Below, in pieces: positions 1 through 9,286 of a stretch of 64,000 nt of DNA (positions are counted from its first letter, which is position 1; each line of letters opens with the position of its first letter). A program made the translations under genes and the position numbers. This stretch comes from CAZTTH01 sp964615975 (lineage in GTDB: Bacteria; Verrucomicrobiota; Lentisphaeria; JABSQK01; JAJFLO01). The notes beneath the pieces were generated by a model. The model did no database searches. It was given only the letters and a program-made list of their open reading frames with translations, and had not been told where the DNA came from. Location: contig CAZTTH010000001.1 of assembly GCA_964615975.1 (NCBI GenBank), positions 1 through 64,000 on the forward strand, in the 5' to 3' direction.

Positions 1-1942
1 GCAGTCGTTGCGGGTGGTCAGCCAGGCGTAATGATAACTCAACATCTTCCATTAATTCCAGTTCGGGGAAGCCGTTGATTGCGCTCAATATATCCCGGCG
101 AATGAATATTCCCTGATCGCCAAAGGCGATACCCAGGTAATAAAAGCGATACCGATTACTCCATTCAATGATGCGCATTTTAATCGACCGGTCGTCATAA
201 ATATGTCCGAGGATGCCCCATGCCAGAGTTGGCGCTTGAACATATTTTTGCCATAAACGCCACAATGCCTTGGGATTAATGTTGGCATCGGCATGGAGTA
301 TGAGTATGAGGTCACCTCTGCCTGCCTTGATTCCGGCGGCGATTTGAGCGCCGCGTGAGGCTTTATTGATTTGTCGTATGGTAACCGCGAAATCATTCGC
401 GATATCCAGAGTTTTATCATGACTGCCGCCATCAACGAGGTAAACATGGACATCGATGTGATTCATTCCTGAATTTGGAGTGGGATTTTGTTGATGATCG
501 CTGACATCGTGGATGGAGGTTTGTAAATAACCACATGAAACTTGTAGACTGGTAAGAAAATTTCTGATATTTGCTTCTTCATTCAGTGAGGGGACAATGA
601 TGTCAAGTGACTTGGGAGGTGCATGATTGGGATGCCAGGGGAATGAAATGTGACGAAATTCAAATACAATCCAGAGTAAAGTTGGCAGGTAGATGATCGC
701 GCTCATTATCAGAGGTTCTTCCCAGATCCCGGTTAACCGGTAATTGTGTGATATCCAAAAGTTCAGACTCATACTGAGGCAGAGATAAAATCCGGGGCGA
801 TAGGGATTCAATGCCAGGAGGACAACCAATGGCAGCAGGTACCATGGGTGAACAGTTGGCAGACAGAAGAGCAGCCATATCCATGCATAAGTCATGCCCT
901 TGATAGGCGCGCATTCCCGGGTTACCCACAGCCAGAAATAGATCAATGCAAATATCAGCAGAGAGATTTTAAGCGCTAGCGGCGGGGAAAAAATGAGCCT
1001 TAGAATGCGCGGAAAAAAGTCGAGATAATGAAAGGATTCGGAAAATTGCCTTAGGCAGTCAAACAAAGCGGAATGCCAGAAAGGAATAAACAGCAGGCAG
1101 GGCAGGAGGAAGAGAACCAGTTGTTTCCGTAAGTGCTTCCGTTGATAAAGGAAGGGGAGAAGAATAATGGCAAAATATTTGATCAGGGTTGTGCAACCAA
1201 AAAATACACTGCAAAATCCCAACCGGGACCGGGAATAAAGCCATAGGCTTAAAGCGATGAAAAAATTTTGCAGGATATCCACATGACCTTCTCCGATACC
1301 ATAGACCAGAAGAAGCGGATTTCCCGCATAAAAAGCTAACCAATGGGCGGGTTTTTGCCAGGTTTGCAATAGTGAGCGTAAGATCAGCATGGCGCAGGTA
1401 TCGATGATGACAAGAATAAATTTATAGATGAGAAATGTTATCATGGGAGAATCGGGACAATAATTCCATGAGAAAATTAGTCGGAAGATCACCATGGCTA
1501 ATGGCGGATAAATGGCAGGCAGTTCCTTGTGATTAATCCCGTGATAGATGGCATCATGCGCAGCTTCAGTCGAGAAGTAACTCGGCGCGAAGCGATAGGG
1601 ATTTATACCTTCGGATTGCAGTTTGCCTTCCCACGCATAGCGGTTGAGGTCGTCGGAAGCAGGAAAGCCAAGGAAAAAAAGCCGCAACCCAATTCCAGCG
1701 CCAATAATAATCATGGAAATCGATTGCGAACTCGATCTAGTATAAGGTCGCGCGTGGATACTGGTAGCCTGTATGTGGCCTTGGATGGCAGCAGAGCAAT
1801 CATGTCGATAAAATGTCCAATAAATTAATGCCAAATAAGCAAGTACATATGCGGGGATAGTGAAGGTGGGAGAGGTCTGGCTGTCAGCCCGACCAAGCAG
1901 GGTAATGCCAATGCCATAAATTAAAACCGTTAGAGTGTTCAC
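1..1942 (-). CDS. Polytopic glycosyltransferase (GT87/mannosyltransferase-like) fused to a GT2 domain, 3' end outside window
   Basis: One open frame runs from about 1985 to the left edge with no stop; about 647 residues are visible. There is no ATG near the 5' end. GTG at 1942 is my best start because it leads straight into a hydrophobic segment; TTG at 1954 is the alternative. Residues 1-430 are strongly hydrophobic and show the pattern of membrane glycosyltransferases using polyprenyl-phosphate sugars: DDLNRYAWEG from residue 97, YPPL near 147, GHVD near 200 and TVHPWYLLP near 363-371. From about residue 444 a GT2 (GT-A) domain follows: IIVPSLNEEA, then LVDGGSHDKT, then HADAN as the DxD site, then GDQGIFIRR and an ELMEDVEL acceptor motif. 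The GT2 part resembles the TIGR04283 group. It probably builds a surface glycan or glycolipid at the inner membrane. It is divergent from the next gene. Function is inferred; the architecture is read directly. Confidence 0.8.
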   Translation of the reverse strand, partial: MNTLTVLIYGIGITLLGRADSQTSPTFTIPAYVLAYLALIYWTFYRHDCSAAIQGHIQATSIHARPYTRSSSQSISMIIIGAGIGLRLFFLGFPASDDLNRYAWEGKLQSEGINPYRFAPSYFSTEAAHDAIYHGINHKELPAIYPPLAMVIFRLIFSWNYCPDSPMITFLIYKFILVIIDTCAMLILRSLLQTWQKPAHWLAFYAGNPLLLVYGIGEGHVDILQNFFIALSLWLYSRSRLGFCSVFFGCTTLIKYFAIILLPFLYQRKHLRKQLVLFLLPCLLFIPFWHSALFDCLRQFSESFHYLDFFPRILRLIFSPPLALKISLLIFALIYFWLWVTRECAPIKGMTYAWIWLLFCLPTVHPWYLLPLVVLLALNPYRPGFYLCLSMSLNFWISHNYRLTGIWEEPLIMSAIIYLPTLLWIVFEFRHISFPWHPNHAPPKSLDIIVPSLNEEANIRNFLTSLQVSCGYLQTSIHDVSDHQQNPTPNSGMNHIDVHVYLVDGGSHDKTLDIANDFAVTIRQINKASRGAQIAAGIKAGRGDLILILHADANINPKALWRLWQKYVQAPTLAWGILGHIYDDRSIKMRIIEWSNRYRFYYLGIAFGDQGIFIRRDILSAINGFPELELMEDVELSLRLADHPQRL

Positions 1943-2182
1943 TGGTTGAGGCAAGGGATTGCTTTGTTGTTTACTTCTCAGTAGATACTAGTTATAGCGG
2001 GAAAATACCCATGATCGACGGGGATAAAATAGCTTCATACCGAGATTATTTATGTTAATTGGTTGGAACTTTATATGCTCTCAAAGACTTTAAATCAGGC
2101 AACAATCAATTTTGCTATGAGTTGCGACTGATTGGGGATCGTCATCCGTTAAAATTTACCAGGTATCGTCAAAAAAAAATCA

Positions 2183-2647
2183 ATGAATTCAGGACTAAAT
2201 TTACTGATCTGTTCAATGCTAACATGCCTTATGATTCAATGGGGAGTAGTGACACATATTTGGGGTAATGAATCAGGAGGCGGAAACAATCAGGATATCA
2301 CTAAACCTACAGCACCAGAAAATTGGTTTCCACGTGAATTTTCTGTTGCCATTGATGTTCCTGACCTCTCATGGAAAATCAAGATCAGAGAAATACATGT
2401 GATTGGTCATGAAGTGTGGGTGATTGCGGAAACACAGCGCGAGGCGGTGATTGCCGGACAGATGATAAGCCGAATCAGCGATCAGTTGACACTAAAAGCA
2501 CCTGATTTTCCGGTAAAATATTTTATTCTTGGTAAAACGTGGCATTGGAGCAATCAGGAACCGTATACTTTTTTGCGGTCGCGCGGTGAAATTGCTGAGC
2601 CATTGAATCGGGGTATTCAGATCTATCCGGTTGTCATTAAGCCATAG
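2183..2647 (+). CDS. Secreted protein of unknown function
   Basis: 154 residues, not recognised. The N-terminus has a signal-peptide-like hydrophobic stretch (residues about 5-24, LLICSMLTCLMIQWGVVTHIW), followed by a Gly/Asn-rich linker and a compact mixed alpha/beta domain of about 110 residues beginning IDVPDLSWKIKI. There are no Cys pairs or catalytic motifs that I can name. It stands alone between the divergent glycosyltransferase and the convergent solute-binding protein gene. The start is supported only by position; an overlapping frame from 2059 looks like a shadow. A periplasmic or lipoprotein-like role is inference. Confidence 0.5.
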   Translation: MNSGLNLLICSMLTCLMIQWGVVTHIWGNESGGGNNQDITKPTAPENWFPREFSVAIDVPDLSWKIKIREIHVIGHEVWVIAETQREAVIAGQMISRISDQLTLKAPDFPVKYFILGKTWHWSNQEPYTFLRSRGEIAEPLNRGIQIYPVVIKP

Positions 2648-2732
2648 GACATGCTATGAAGGTGAGTGTCATGCCATGAATAAGAGCAGAGGTGACAAAA
2701 TATGAATCAAAAAATTAATCCTTGAGTAATTC

Positions 2733-3893
2733 TCAGGGATTGATGGTAGCTTGGTATTTTTTGAAATAGCCCCCTTTATCTTTTTCGACGCTCATGATCA
2801 CCGCGCTTTTGATGGCATCGCCGTTGGAGAGAATGGTGGTTTTTCCCGTCACAGTAGGAAAATCTTTAATCGCGAATAGTCCCTCCTTGATTGCTTTTCG
2901 AGTGACCCCTTTTTTCATGGCTTCGGCTAAAATGCTCACCGAGTCATAACCCAAGGCTTCAAATGTCCCGGCATTGCCACCGAAAGCCTTGATAAAGGAC
3001 TGGACTTCCGGTCGTTGATCTTCCGGGGAAAAGGCGCCGACAATGAAACTGCCAATGATTTTGTCTCCTGAATTTTCGATAACACTATCATTATCCCAAC
3101 CATCGGCGCCACAGAAGGTGGCCCCCAACCCAATTACTTCGGCTTGTTTAATAATTAATTGTAATTCCGGGGGATAGCCAGGCACGAATACGACTTCGGC
3201 TCCGGAATCCTTGATCTTGGATAATTGAGCGCCGAATTCGGTGTCTTTCTGCTGATAAGATTCCTCCGCGACGATCTGACCGCCACCGTTGGCAAAAGCC
3301 TCTTTAAAGCTGTTCCCCAATCCTTTACTGTAATCGCTGCTGAGATCGGTGATGACAGCTGCTTTGGTAAAATTCTTTGAAGTTGAGGCATAGTTTGCCA
3401 CTACTTTACCCTGGAATGAATCATTGAAACATGCGCGAAACATGTGAGATCCTCTGGCAGTGACCTTATCATTGGTAGCGGTAGGGGTGATCGTCGGGGT
3501 TTGGTTCTTCTCCGCCAAATTGGCAAGCGCCAATGTATTGGTGCTGGTGACTTCCCCGATCACGGCAACAACCCGATCAATACCAGTTAATTTTTTAAAG
3601 GCAGAAATGGTTTGGCTTTTATCGCCTTTGGAATCTTCCACGATCAATTCGATTGATTTGCCGTTAACACCACCGGAAGAATTTATTTGCTCCACACGTA
3701 ATTTGATTCCATCCAATGCGCCTTTGCCGAAGGGAGTCAGTGCTCCTGATATCGGTACGATCACTCCTATTTTAACTTTCTCAGCGCCGGAGGAAGTCAA
3801 GGGCAGTAAACACCCCATTGCGGTGAAAAGAAAAGCAGCGGCAACGATCAGTTTGGTTACAATCTTGGATGAATGTTTTCTATCTTGGGGCAT
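2733..3893 (-). CDS. Branched-chain amino acid-type ABC transporter substrate-binding protein
   Basis: 386 residues, the usual length for LivJ/type I periplasmic binding proteins (Peripla_BP_6). A positively charged N-terminus and a hydrophobic core (about residues 14-35) form an export signal. AMGC at 25-28 is only a partial lipobox, so either signal peptidase may act. The mature part opens with KIGVIVPISGALTPFGKGALDGIKL and includes the second-domain hinge segment GYPPELQLIIKQA and ALGYDSVSILAEA near the C-terminus, all typical of the family. A ribosome site, AAGGAT, lies 8 nt before the ATG. No permease or ATPase genes (livHMGF) are next to it, so it is an orphan in this window. It may supply a transporter encoded elsewhere or act as a sensor ligand binder. 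The exact ligand cannot be told. Confidence 0.9.
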   Translation of the reverse strand: MPQDRKHSSKIVTKLIVAAAFLFTAMGCLLPLTSSGAEKVKIGVIVPISGALTPFGKGALDGIKLRVEQINSSGGVNGKSIELIVEDSKGDKSQTISAFKKLTGIDRVVAVIGEVTSTNTLALANLAEKNQTPTITPTATNDKVTARGSHMFRACFNDSFQGKVVANYASTSKNFTKAAVITDLSSDYSKGLGNSFKEAFANGGGQIVAEESYQQKDTEFGAQLSKIKDSGAEVVFVPGYPPELQLIIKQAEVIGLGATFCGADGWDNDSVIENSGDKIIGSFIVGAFSPEDQRPEVQSFIKAFGGNAGTFEALGYDSVSILAEAMKKGVTRKAIKEGLFAIKDFPTVTGKTTILSNGDAIKSAVIMSVEKDKGGYFKKYQATINP

Positions 3894-3989
3894 GTTGAGT
3901 ATCCTTATTAAATTTGCTGAACTTATGGATTAATAAAAGCGAATTTCATGAAATGAACATAATGATTAAAGATTATCAATATATAACCG

Positions 3990-5198
3990 CTATTTCAACG
4001 CATTGAGCTGGTCAATTAATTCATCGACGGTTAACCTATCGGCTTTTTGGGGCGATAAAAGATGATTTATTAATTTGGAATAGACTTTCCCTATTTTGGG
4101 ATTGACTTCATATATCGGTTTTGGAGTCAGGCTGAAATGATTATTCAAGGTTTCGATAATACTTTTACCATGGTAGGGCAGGGTCGCCGTGGCCGCATAA
4201 TACATGGTGGCCGCGAGCGCGTATAAATCACTTTTTATATCGACATGGTCATGTCCTTCGATATGTTCGGGTGAAACAAAATCCGGGGTACCCTTGAACA
4301 AATTATTAACCGTATTGCGTATATCTTCCTTGTTTTTCACCAGTCCGAAATCAGTCAGTTTGACTTCACCGGAAAATGCCAACAGAATGTTATTGGGCTT
4401 GACATCGCGATGGATCAGATTGTAGGTTGAAATGTGCTTTAGTGCCTGGGCTATTTCATGAGTAATAAAAATCAGACGATGTTCTTCAAGCGGACCATGT
4501 TCAGCGACATGATCCCAAAGGTTAATGCCGTCAATGTATTCCAACACTAAATGGTAATGATCTGCGACATGTCCGAAGTCGTAAAGCTTGACAATATTTT
4601 TATGAAAAAGCTTAGACCATTCATATGCTTCACGGAGAAATAGTCGGTTGGCATCATTGGACTGTGATGCTGGCACCATGGATTTGAATATTTTCAGGGC
4701 AACTTCCCGGGGCGGGTTGTTGTGGATATCCAAGGCTCGATAAACGGTAGTTTGTCCACCCTCATCGATCTTGCTGACGAGTTCGAATTGGTCGCTGAAA
4801 CTCAGGGGGATTTCGTCGCCAATCCCCGCATGACGGCGTTTAATCGCAAAATTGATTTTGGCCAATAATTCCGAGGGTTTGAATGGTTTGATTATGTATT
4901 CGTTGGCGCCAGAAGTTAGGGCTCTGGTTATGGTATCCTCATCATGGGTGGCTGAAACAATGATAATCGGCACTTTGGCGCCATGGGGCAGTTTTCTGAT
5001 TTCACGACAGGTATCGATCCCATTTAATCCAGGCATTTCGATATCGAGCAAAATAACATCCGCGGATTCTCTGAGAAAGGAGATAATTGCATTGGCGCCA
5101 TTATCAGCAGCACGTATTTTGTAATTGCGATTAGCAAGAATTGTCTTATACAACAGTTGGATTTCAGGATCGTCGTCAACGCATAATAACGAATTCAT
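3990..5198 (-). CDS. Response-regulator receiver domain fused to a Hanks-type Ser/Thr protein kinase
   Basis: 402 residues in two domains. Residues 1-120 form a CheY-like receiver: acidic pocket VDDD at 7-10, phospho-acceptor D52 in VILLDIEMPG, and switch residue K104 in KPF. Residues about 137-402 form a protein kinase: ATP-anchoring K169 in VALK, catalytic HRD at 263-265 with N270, DFG at 283-285, and SPEH (APE equivalent) at 309-312. The glycine loop reads IDEGGQTTVY, so the first and third glycines of GxGxxG are replaced, but the rest of the active site is intact. No transmembrane segment is visible, so it should be cytosolic. The architecture suggests that a histidine kinase controls a Ser/Thr kinase through phosphorylation of D52. 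The gene is monocistronic. Partners are unknown. Confidence 0.93.
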   Translation of the reverse strand: MNSLLCVDDDPEIQLLYKTILANRNYKIRAADNGANAIISFLRESADVILLDIEMPGLNGIDTCREIRKLPHGAKVPIIIVSATHDEDTITRALTSGANEYIIKPFKPSELLAKINFAIKRRHAGIGDEIPLSFSDQFELVSKIDEGGQTTVYRALDIHNNPPREVALKIFKSMVPASQSNDANRLFLREAYEWSKLFHKNIVKLYDFGHVADHYHLVLEYIDGINLWDHVAEHGPLEEHRLIFITHEIAQALKHISTYNLIHRDVKPNNILLAFSGEVKLTDFGLVKNKEDIRNTVNNLFKGTPDFVSPEHIEGHDHVDIKSDLYALAATMYYAATATLPYHGKSIIETLNNHFSLTPKPIYEVNPKIGKVYSKLINHLLSPQKADRLTVDELIDQLNALK

Positions 5199-5375
5199 AT
5201 GTTAGCAGATCCTCAAAGATGGTTATTGCATGATTCGTGTCATGTAATGACATTTTTTTATGATCGCGATTTACGCAATATTGTCAGGAACTCACATCAT
5301 AGATATCCATGATGAGTTTATTCCTAAAAGTATACATCTGACATGATAATCGCGATTATAACGTATCAGTTTAAT

Positions 5376-5870
5376 TTATGATGTGGGCATTAGCCGCGCA
5401 ATTAAATTGCTTGTGGAAAAATCTTTAACCATGGTGATAAAGATTATTTGAGACCCCATTTCCTGCAAAGCGTTGCGTTCCTCGGGATTAATCGTTTCCA
5501 GTGTATAGTCGCCACCTTTAACGTAGATATCGGGATGAGCCAGGCGAATGACAGGGGTAACTCTCTGGCTGGTAAAAATCACCACCGCATCCACTGCTTC
5601 CAGAGCTGCCAGGACATATGCCCGGTCCAATTCCGCATTGATCGGACGGGTATTGCCTTTTAATAATCTTACTGATGCATCACTGTTAAGCGCCACTAGC
5701 AGAACATCTCCCAGCAGCCTTGCCTGTTGCAGATAGGTGACGTGACCGCGGTGGAGCAGGTCGAAGCAACCGTTGGTCAGTACCAATTTTTTTTGTTGAC
5801 CGACAATGGTTTGACGCCACTGGGCTAACTGGTCCAATGGCAAAATTTTATTTACTGGATTACGTATCAT
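5376..5870 (-). CDS. rfaE2: D-glycero-beta-D-manno-heptose 1-phosphate adenylyltransferase
   Basis: 164 residues. This is the stand-alone nucleotidyltransferase that corresponds to the C-terminal half of E. coli HldE. It would transfer AMP from ATP to heptose 1-phosphate to give ADP-heptose for the LPS inner core. The sequence TNGCFDLLHRGHV carries the HxGH site (H40-H43), and NSDASVRLLKG and RPINAELDRAYVLAAL are characteristic of RfaE2. The kinase half (RfaE1) is not in this window. It lies 47 nt after the M16C protease gene start-to-stop in the same direction (protease upstream), so they may share a transcript. Presence of this enzyme argues for a heptose-containing LPS and an outer membrane. 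Confidence 0.92.
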   Translation of the reverse strand: MIRNPVNKILPLDQLAQWRQTIVGQQKKLVLTNGCFDLLHRGHVTYLQQARLLGDVLLVALNSDASVRLLKGNTRPINAELDRAYVLAALEAVDAVVIFTSQRVTPVIRLAHPDIYVKGGDYTLETINPEERNALQEMGSQIIFITMVKDFSTSNLIARLMPTS

Positions 5871-5916
5871 GAACAGCCGGTGGTTAATTGGAATTATGGT
5901 TTGTTATGAATCAGAT

Positions 5917-8892
5917 TTAAAATAATCCATGGTAGTTCTCATGATTAAGTGCGCTTTGATTTTGTGAATCGGCAAAAACAGATTTGATTGAAGCGAAGAA
6001 TGGTTGCGCCTGCTTGAGTTTATCCTCATTGCCGATAACACAAATCGACCCTTTATCTCTGACTGAATCAAATAGAGCCGTATAATCAGTCAGAACATTT
6101 TTGCGACTCGACAAGATTTCTTCACGGCGACGTTGAATGTCTTCATTGGTAATTCCCTTCAGATATCGGCTGAAAGCGATGGCGCCTTTTTGATCCGGTG
6201 TTTTTGGTGAATCAATGCTTCCCATGGTGCCAATGATGAGTTTCTCATAATCCCCATCACTTAGATCTATCGTACTCAAGTAGTGACCGATTTGATCATA
6301 CACTGCCAGGGTTTTGCTCAAGTTGGGGTCACGATAAGAAACACAGCTAAAATTTCCGGTCAAATAATCAAAATGACAAAAACTGCCGTACGCGCCACCT
6401 TGAACGCGGATTTTATTCCACAGGTAATCCCGGCTTAACAAGGTATCGAGGACTTCAATGCTGCCGTTGTATGGGTATCCCAAATCATAGAGGTTGGCGC
6501 CTTTGGCAACATACTGGACATTCGTGGGGATGATCAGTCCTTCATTGGGAGTGATGGGCTTGATGTTGTATGTTTGAGGCTGTGACTCTTTGACAGGCAG
6601 GCTCGTAGTTAAGAAGTCAGCTTCGCGTAGAAATTCTGTCAATTCCTCATCACCACCGGTGAGATGGATATGCAGGTTGGGAAGTGTGAATATATCAGCA
6701 GCGATTATCTTTAGTTGTTCAATCAGCGATTCAGGCTGATGATCACTGACCTTGGCATATTCCTTCAAGGCATGATATTGACTAACGCCATTGGTTATTT
6801 CATGATATTGACCGAGGCGTGAATGATAGGCTGCCAGGCGTTTTTCAGCGTAGTTATGCCCTTGGGGAATGATTTGTGAATGCTTGTTGGCAGAGGAAAT
6901 GTGCAGCACTTCAGATATTCGTTTGGGGTTTTCCCAGTTGACCAAGGTGATAATTTCTCGTAATAACTGTACCAAATCTCTGGTTTTAGCACGCAGACAT
7001 TTGGCGCTAAAGGTAAGGGAATTAATAACCGAATCACGATGGCCCAGCGCAATTGTAGAAGAATATCCTGCCCCAACTCCTCCGGTATGGATGTCAATGT
7101 CCTGCAGCAATTCGACATAACTTCTTGTCTGGGTACCGACCTGAAACAATAATTGCGAAAAACTGGGAAGGAGAGGCAGATAGGATTGAGGAATTCCGGC
7201 CGCATTAAATGTGAGCATCAAATAGGTAATGCCATTGGTCGGTTGACGGGAAAAGGAGAGGGTATGACCTGGCCGGGGAATTAATTCAAAAGGATAAATT
7301 TCGGCCTTGCTGTCAATTGCCGACATGGGCAATTTGGGTATAGAACTCAAAGCGAGGGCTGAATCCGGTTCCAACTGTTTGGCTAAAAGGTGGTTTTGCC
7401 TTTGCTGGACATGTTCAATTTCATCGTGATTCATTTGGCGCTTCGTGGCGGCCAATTTGTCTTTGAGACACTGATGGGTTACTTTTTCGAGCTGTGGGTC
7501 GGGATGTAAAATGATCGTGGCATGATGGGGATTTTTGATAAAATAATTCTCTATCATGGTTTCGAAGTAACGCCCGGCCGCCAGCCTGGTTTTGATTATA
7601 TTCAAGATGTGTTCATAGCCTAGATGCATTAAGGGATCCGCGTCATAGACCCAGGAATTAAGCATCGTCAACCCATAGCATAAGCCTTTGGGATACCCAC
7701 CAAAATTTGCTTCACGCAATTGGAATTCGATTTGATTCATTGAGGCTTGGATGGTATTAGGATCGAGACCATTTGCCACTAATTGCCGAAGCGTGGAATC
7801 GATGATATCCTCCATCGATTGTACCAGGTCAGGATCGGTGCCCTTTAATCCGACAACATAATAATTTTCGAGTGAATCATGCTCGAATCCATAATGAATG
7901 GTGCTTTCACCCAAATGGGAATCGACCAGGGCCTTTCGTAATGGCGAGGCTGGCGTGCCACTTAAAATCCGTGATAATATGGTGAAAGCGAGATAGTATT
8001 CAGGTTCAGTCGGTTGTGAGAGGAGATAACTCCTAACTGCATATGTGCTTCTGATGGTGGTTTCGCCTGGAGTTGTAGGGTATGCCCCGTGGCGACAAAT
8101 GGGACGGGAGAATCTCGGTTGCAATGCTATCGTACCCTGGCATTCCTGAAACTCATAAGCTGAAAGATAATCTGCCAGGTGGGCCAATTTTGCCATTATA
8201 TCAAAATTGCCATAGAGTAGAATTTTGGCATTGCTGGGATGGTAATATCGACGATAGAATTCTATGAATTTAGGGTAAGTGAGCTGGGGAATATGCTTGG
8301 GATCACCCCCTGAAGATTTACCATATATGCTGTCCGGGAATAAGGCCCGGCCGATTTCGTCCATGAGCAGATTTTCCGGATCCGAATAGGCGCCCAACAT
8401 CTCATTATAAACTACGCCAGAATAAGTCAGATCACCACCTTCAGGATTAATCGCGTAATGCCATCCTTCCTGTAAAAATGTGTCTTCATTGATTAATGGG
8501 TTGAAAACCGCGTCCAAATAGACATCCATTAGATTAATGAAATCCTGTTGATTGCGACTGGCAACCGGATAGACGGTCCGGTCAGGGTAGGTCATCGCAT
8601 TCAAAAAAGTATATAGACTGCTTTTGAGCAATTCCGCGAAAGGTTCCTTTACCGGATATTTGCGAGAACCATTAAGGACTGAATGTTCAAGAATATGCGA
8701 GACACCCGTATCATCTTCGGGCAAAGTCTTAAAGGTAATCATGAAAACATTGTTATCGTCTGAATTGGATAGAATGATGACTTCGGTTTTAGTGCGCTCA
8801 TATCTGAAAATTCTAGCGACCGATTGTATTTCCTTGATTTCTTGCATGCGTATTAATCGAAAACCATTATAAATTTGATCGAGTTCTAACAT
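5917..8892 (-). CDS. Insulinase-family (M16C) zinc metalloprotease, presequence-protease/PreP-like
   Basis: 991 residues, the normal length for PreP/Cym1-type M16C enzymes, which are one chain of four M16 domains forming a closed chamber that degrades short unfolded peptides. The inverted zinc site HxxEH is HILEH at 66-70, and the distal zinc ligand is likely E164 in GVVYNEMLGAYS. NGSRKYPVKEPF and LNAMTYPDRTVYPV are conserved in this subfamily. The C-terminal half retains the GGAYGSFCHFD segment used in substrate binding. No signal peptide is seen, so it should be cytosolic. Its job here is probably peptide turnover. The ATG at 8892 gives MLELDQIYNGFRL, the usual family start. Confidence 0.93.
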   Translation of the reverse strand: MLELDQIYNGFRLIRMQEIKEIQSVARIFRYERTKTEVIILSNSDDNNVFMITFKTLPEDDTGVSHILEHSVLNGSRKYPVKEPFAELLKSSLYTFLNAMTYPDRTVYPVASRNQQDFINLMDVYLDAVFNPLINEDTFLQEGWHYAINPEGGDLTYSGVVYNEMLGAYSDPENLLMDEIGRALFPDSIYGKSSGGDPKHIPQLTYPKFIEFYRRYYHPSNAKILLYGNFDIMAKLAHLADYLSAYEFQECQGTIALQPRFSRPICRHGAYPTTPGETTIRSTYAVRSYLLSQPTEPEYYLAFTILSRILSGTPASPLRKALVDSHLGESTIHYGFEHDSLENYYVVGLKGTDPDLVQSMEDIIDSTLRQLVANGLDPNTIQASMNQIEFQLREANFGGYPKGLCYGLTMLNSWVYDADPLMHLGYEHILNIIKTRLAAGRYFETMIENYFIKNPHHATIILHPDPQLEKVTHQCLKDKLAATKRQMNHDEIEHVQQRQNHLLAKQLEPDSALALSSIPKLPMSAIDSKAEIYPFELIPRPGHTLSFSRQPTNGITYLMLTFNAAGIPQSYLPLLPSFSQLLFQVGTQTRSYVELLQDIDIHTGGVGAGYSSTIALGHRDSVINSLTFSAKCLRAKTRDLVQLLREIITLVNWENPKRISEVLHISSANKHSQIIPQGHNYAEKRLAAYHSRLGQYHEITNGVSQYHALKEYAKVSDHQPESLIEQLKIIAADIFTLPNLHIHLTGGDEELTEFLREADFLTTSLPVKESQPQTYNIKPITPNEGLIIPTNVQYVAKGANLYDLGYPYNGSIEVLDTLLSRDYLWNKIRVQGGAYGSFCHFDYLTGNFSCVSYRDPNLSKTLAVYDQIGHYLSTIDLSDGDYEKLIIGTMGSIDSPKTPDQKGAIAFSRYLKGITNEDIQRRREEILSSRKNVLTDYTALFDSVRDKGSICVIGNEDKLKQAQPFFASIKSVFADSQNQSALNHENYHGLF

Positions 8893-9126
8893 GGGTATTC
8901 CTTAATGATGGTGACAATGCAGAGTGAATAGAAATATATTTCCACAGATATCTTTTGGTATTAAATTCGAAGGCCAGTAATGTAAGTTCCTTTTTATAGA
9001 TCACCAGATACTTTGAATAAGATGAGAATTCATTAACCGTTCTCCATGGCTTTATTCTCATCCCAATGATATTACCAACTAAATAAACTGCGCCAAATTG
9101 TTTCACAGCTCGAATCGTATTTTTCA

Positions 9127-9219
9127 GGAGGGGTGCCAGAGTGGTCGAATGGGACGCACTCGAAATGCGTAGTGTGAGTAATCCTTGCACCTAGGGTTCG
9201 AATCCCTACCCCTCCGCCA
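9127..9219 (+). tRNA. tRNA-Ser (anticodon CGA)
   Basis: A seven-base acceptor stem GGAGGGG pairs with CCCCTCC (9209-9215), followed by G73 and an encoded CCA. The anticodon stem ACGCA/TGCGT encloses loop CTCGAAA, giving anticodon CGA, which reads UCG. A long variable arm (about 9171-9192) and a GGTTCGAATCC T-arm are as expected for serine tRNA. Confidence 0.97.
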
Positions 9220-9286
9220 TTTTATCGAGATTCAGCGGTCATCATAAGTTGAGCAGGTTTGGCCAGGAGTAAAAAAGGAGCCTGAT

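Noticed and set aside
85..1343. Short minus-strand frames inside the first gene
   Set aside because: They are out of frame with the continuous GT fusion that runs from 1942 to the left edge.
1529..1828. 99-aa plus-strand open frame
   Set aside because: It is antisense to the membrane domain of the fusion glycosyltransferase, whose frame has clear family motifs.
8867..9190. 107-aa minus-strand frame over tRNA-Ser
   Set aside because: It covers the tRNA and the start of the M16C protease gene and shows no protein-like pattern.
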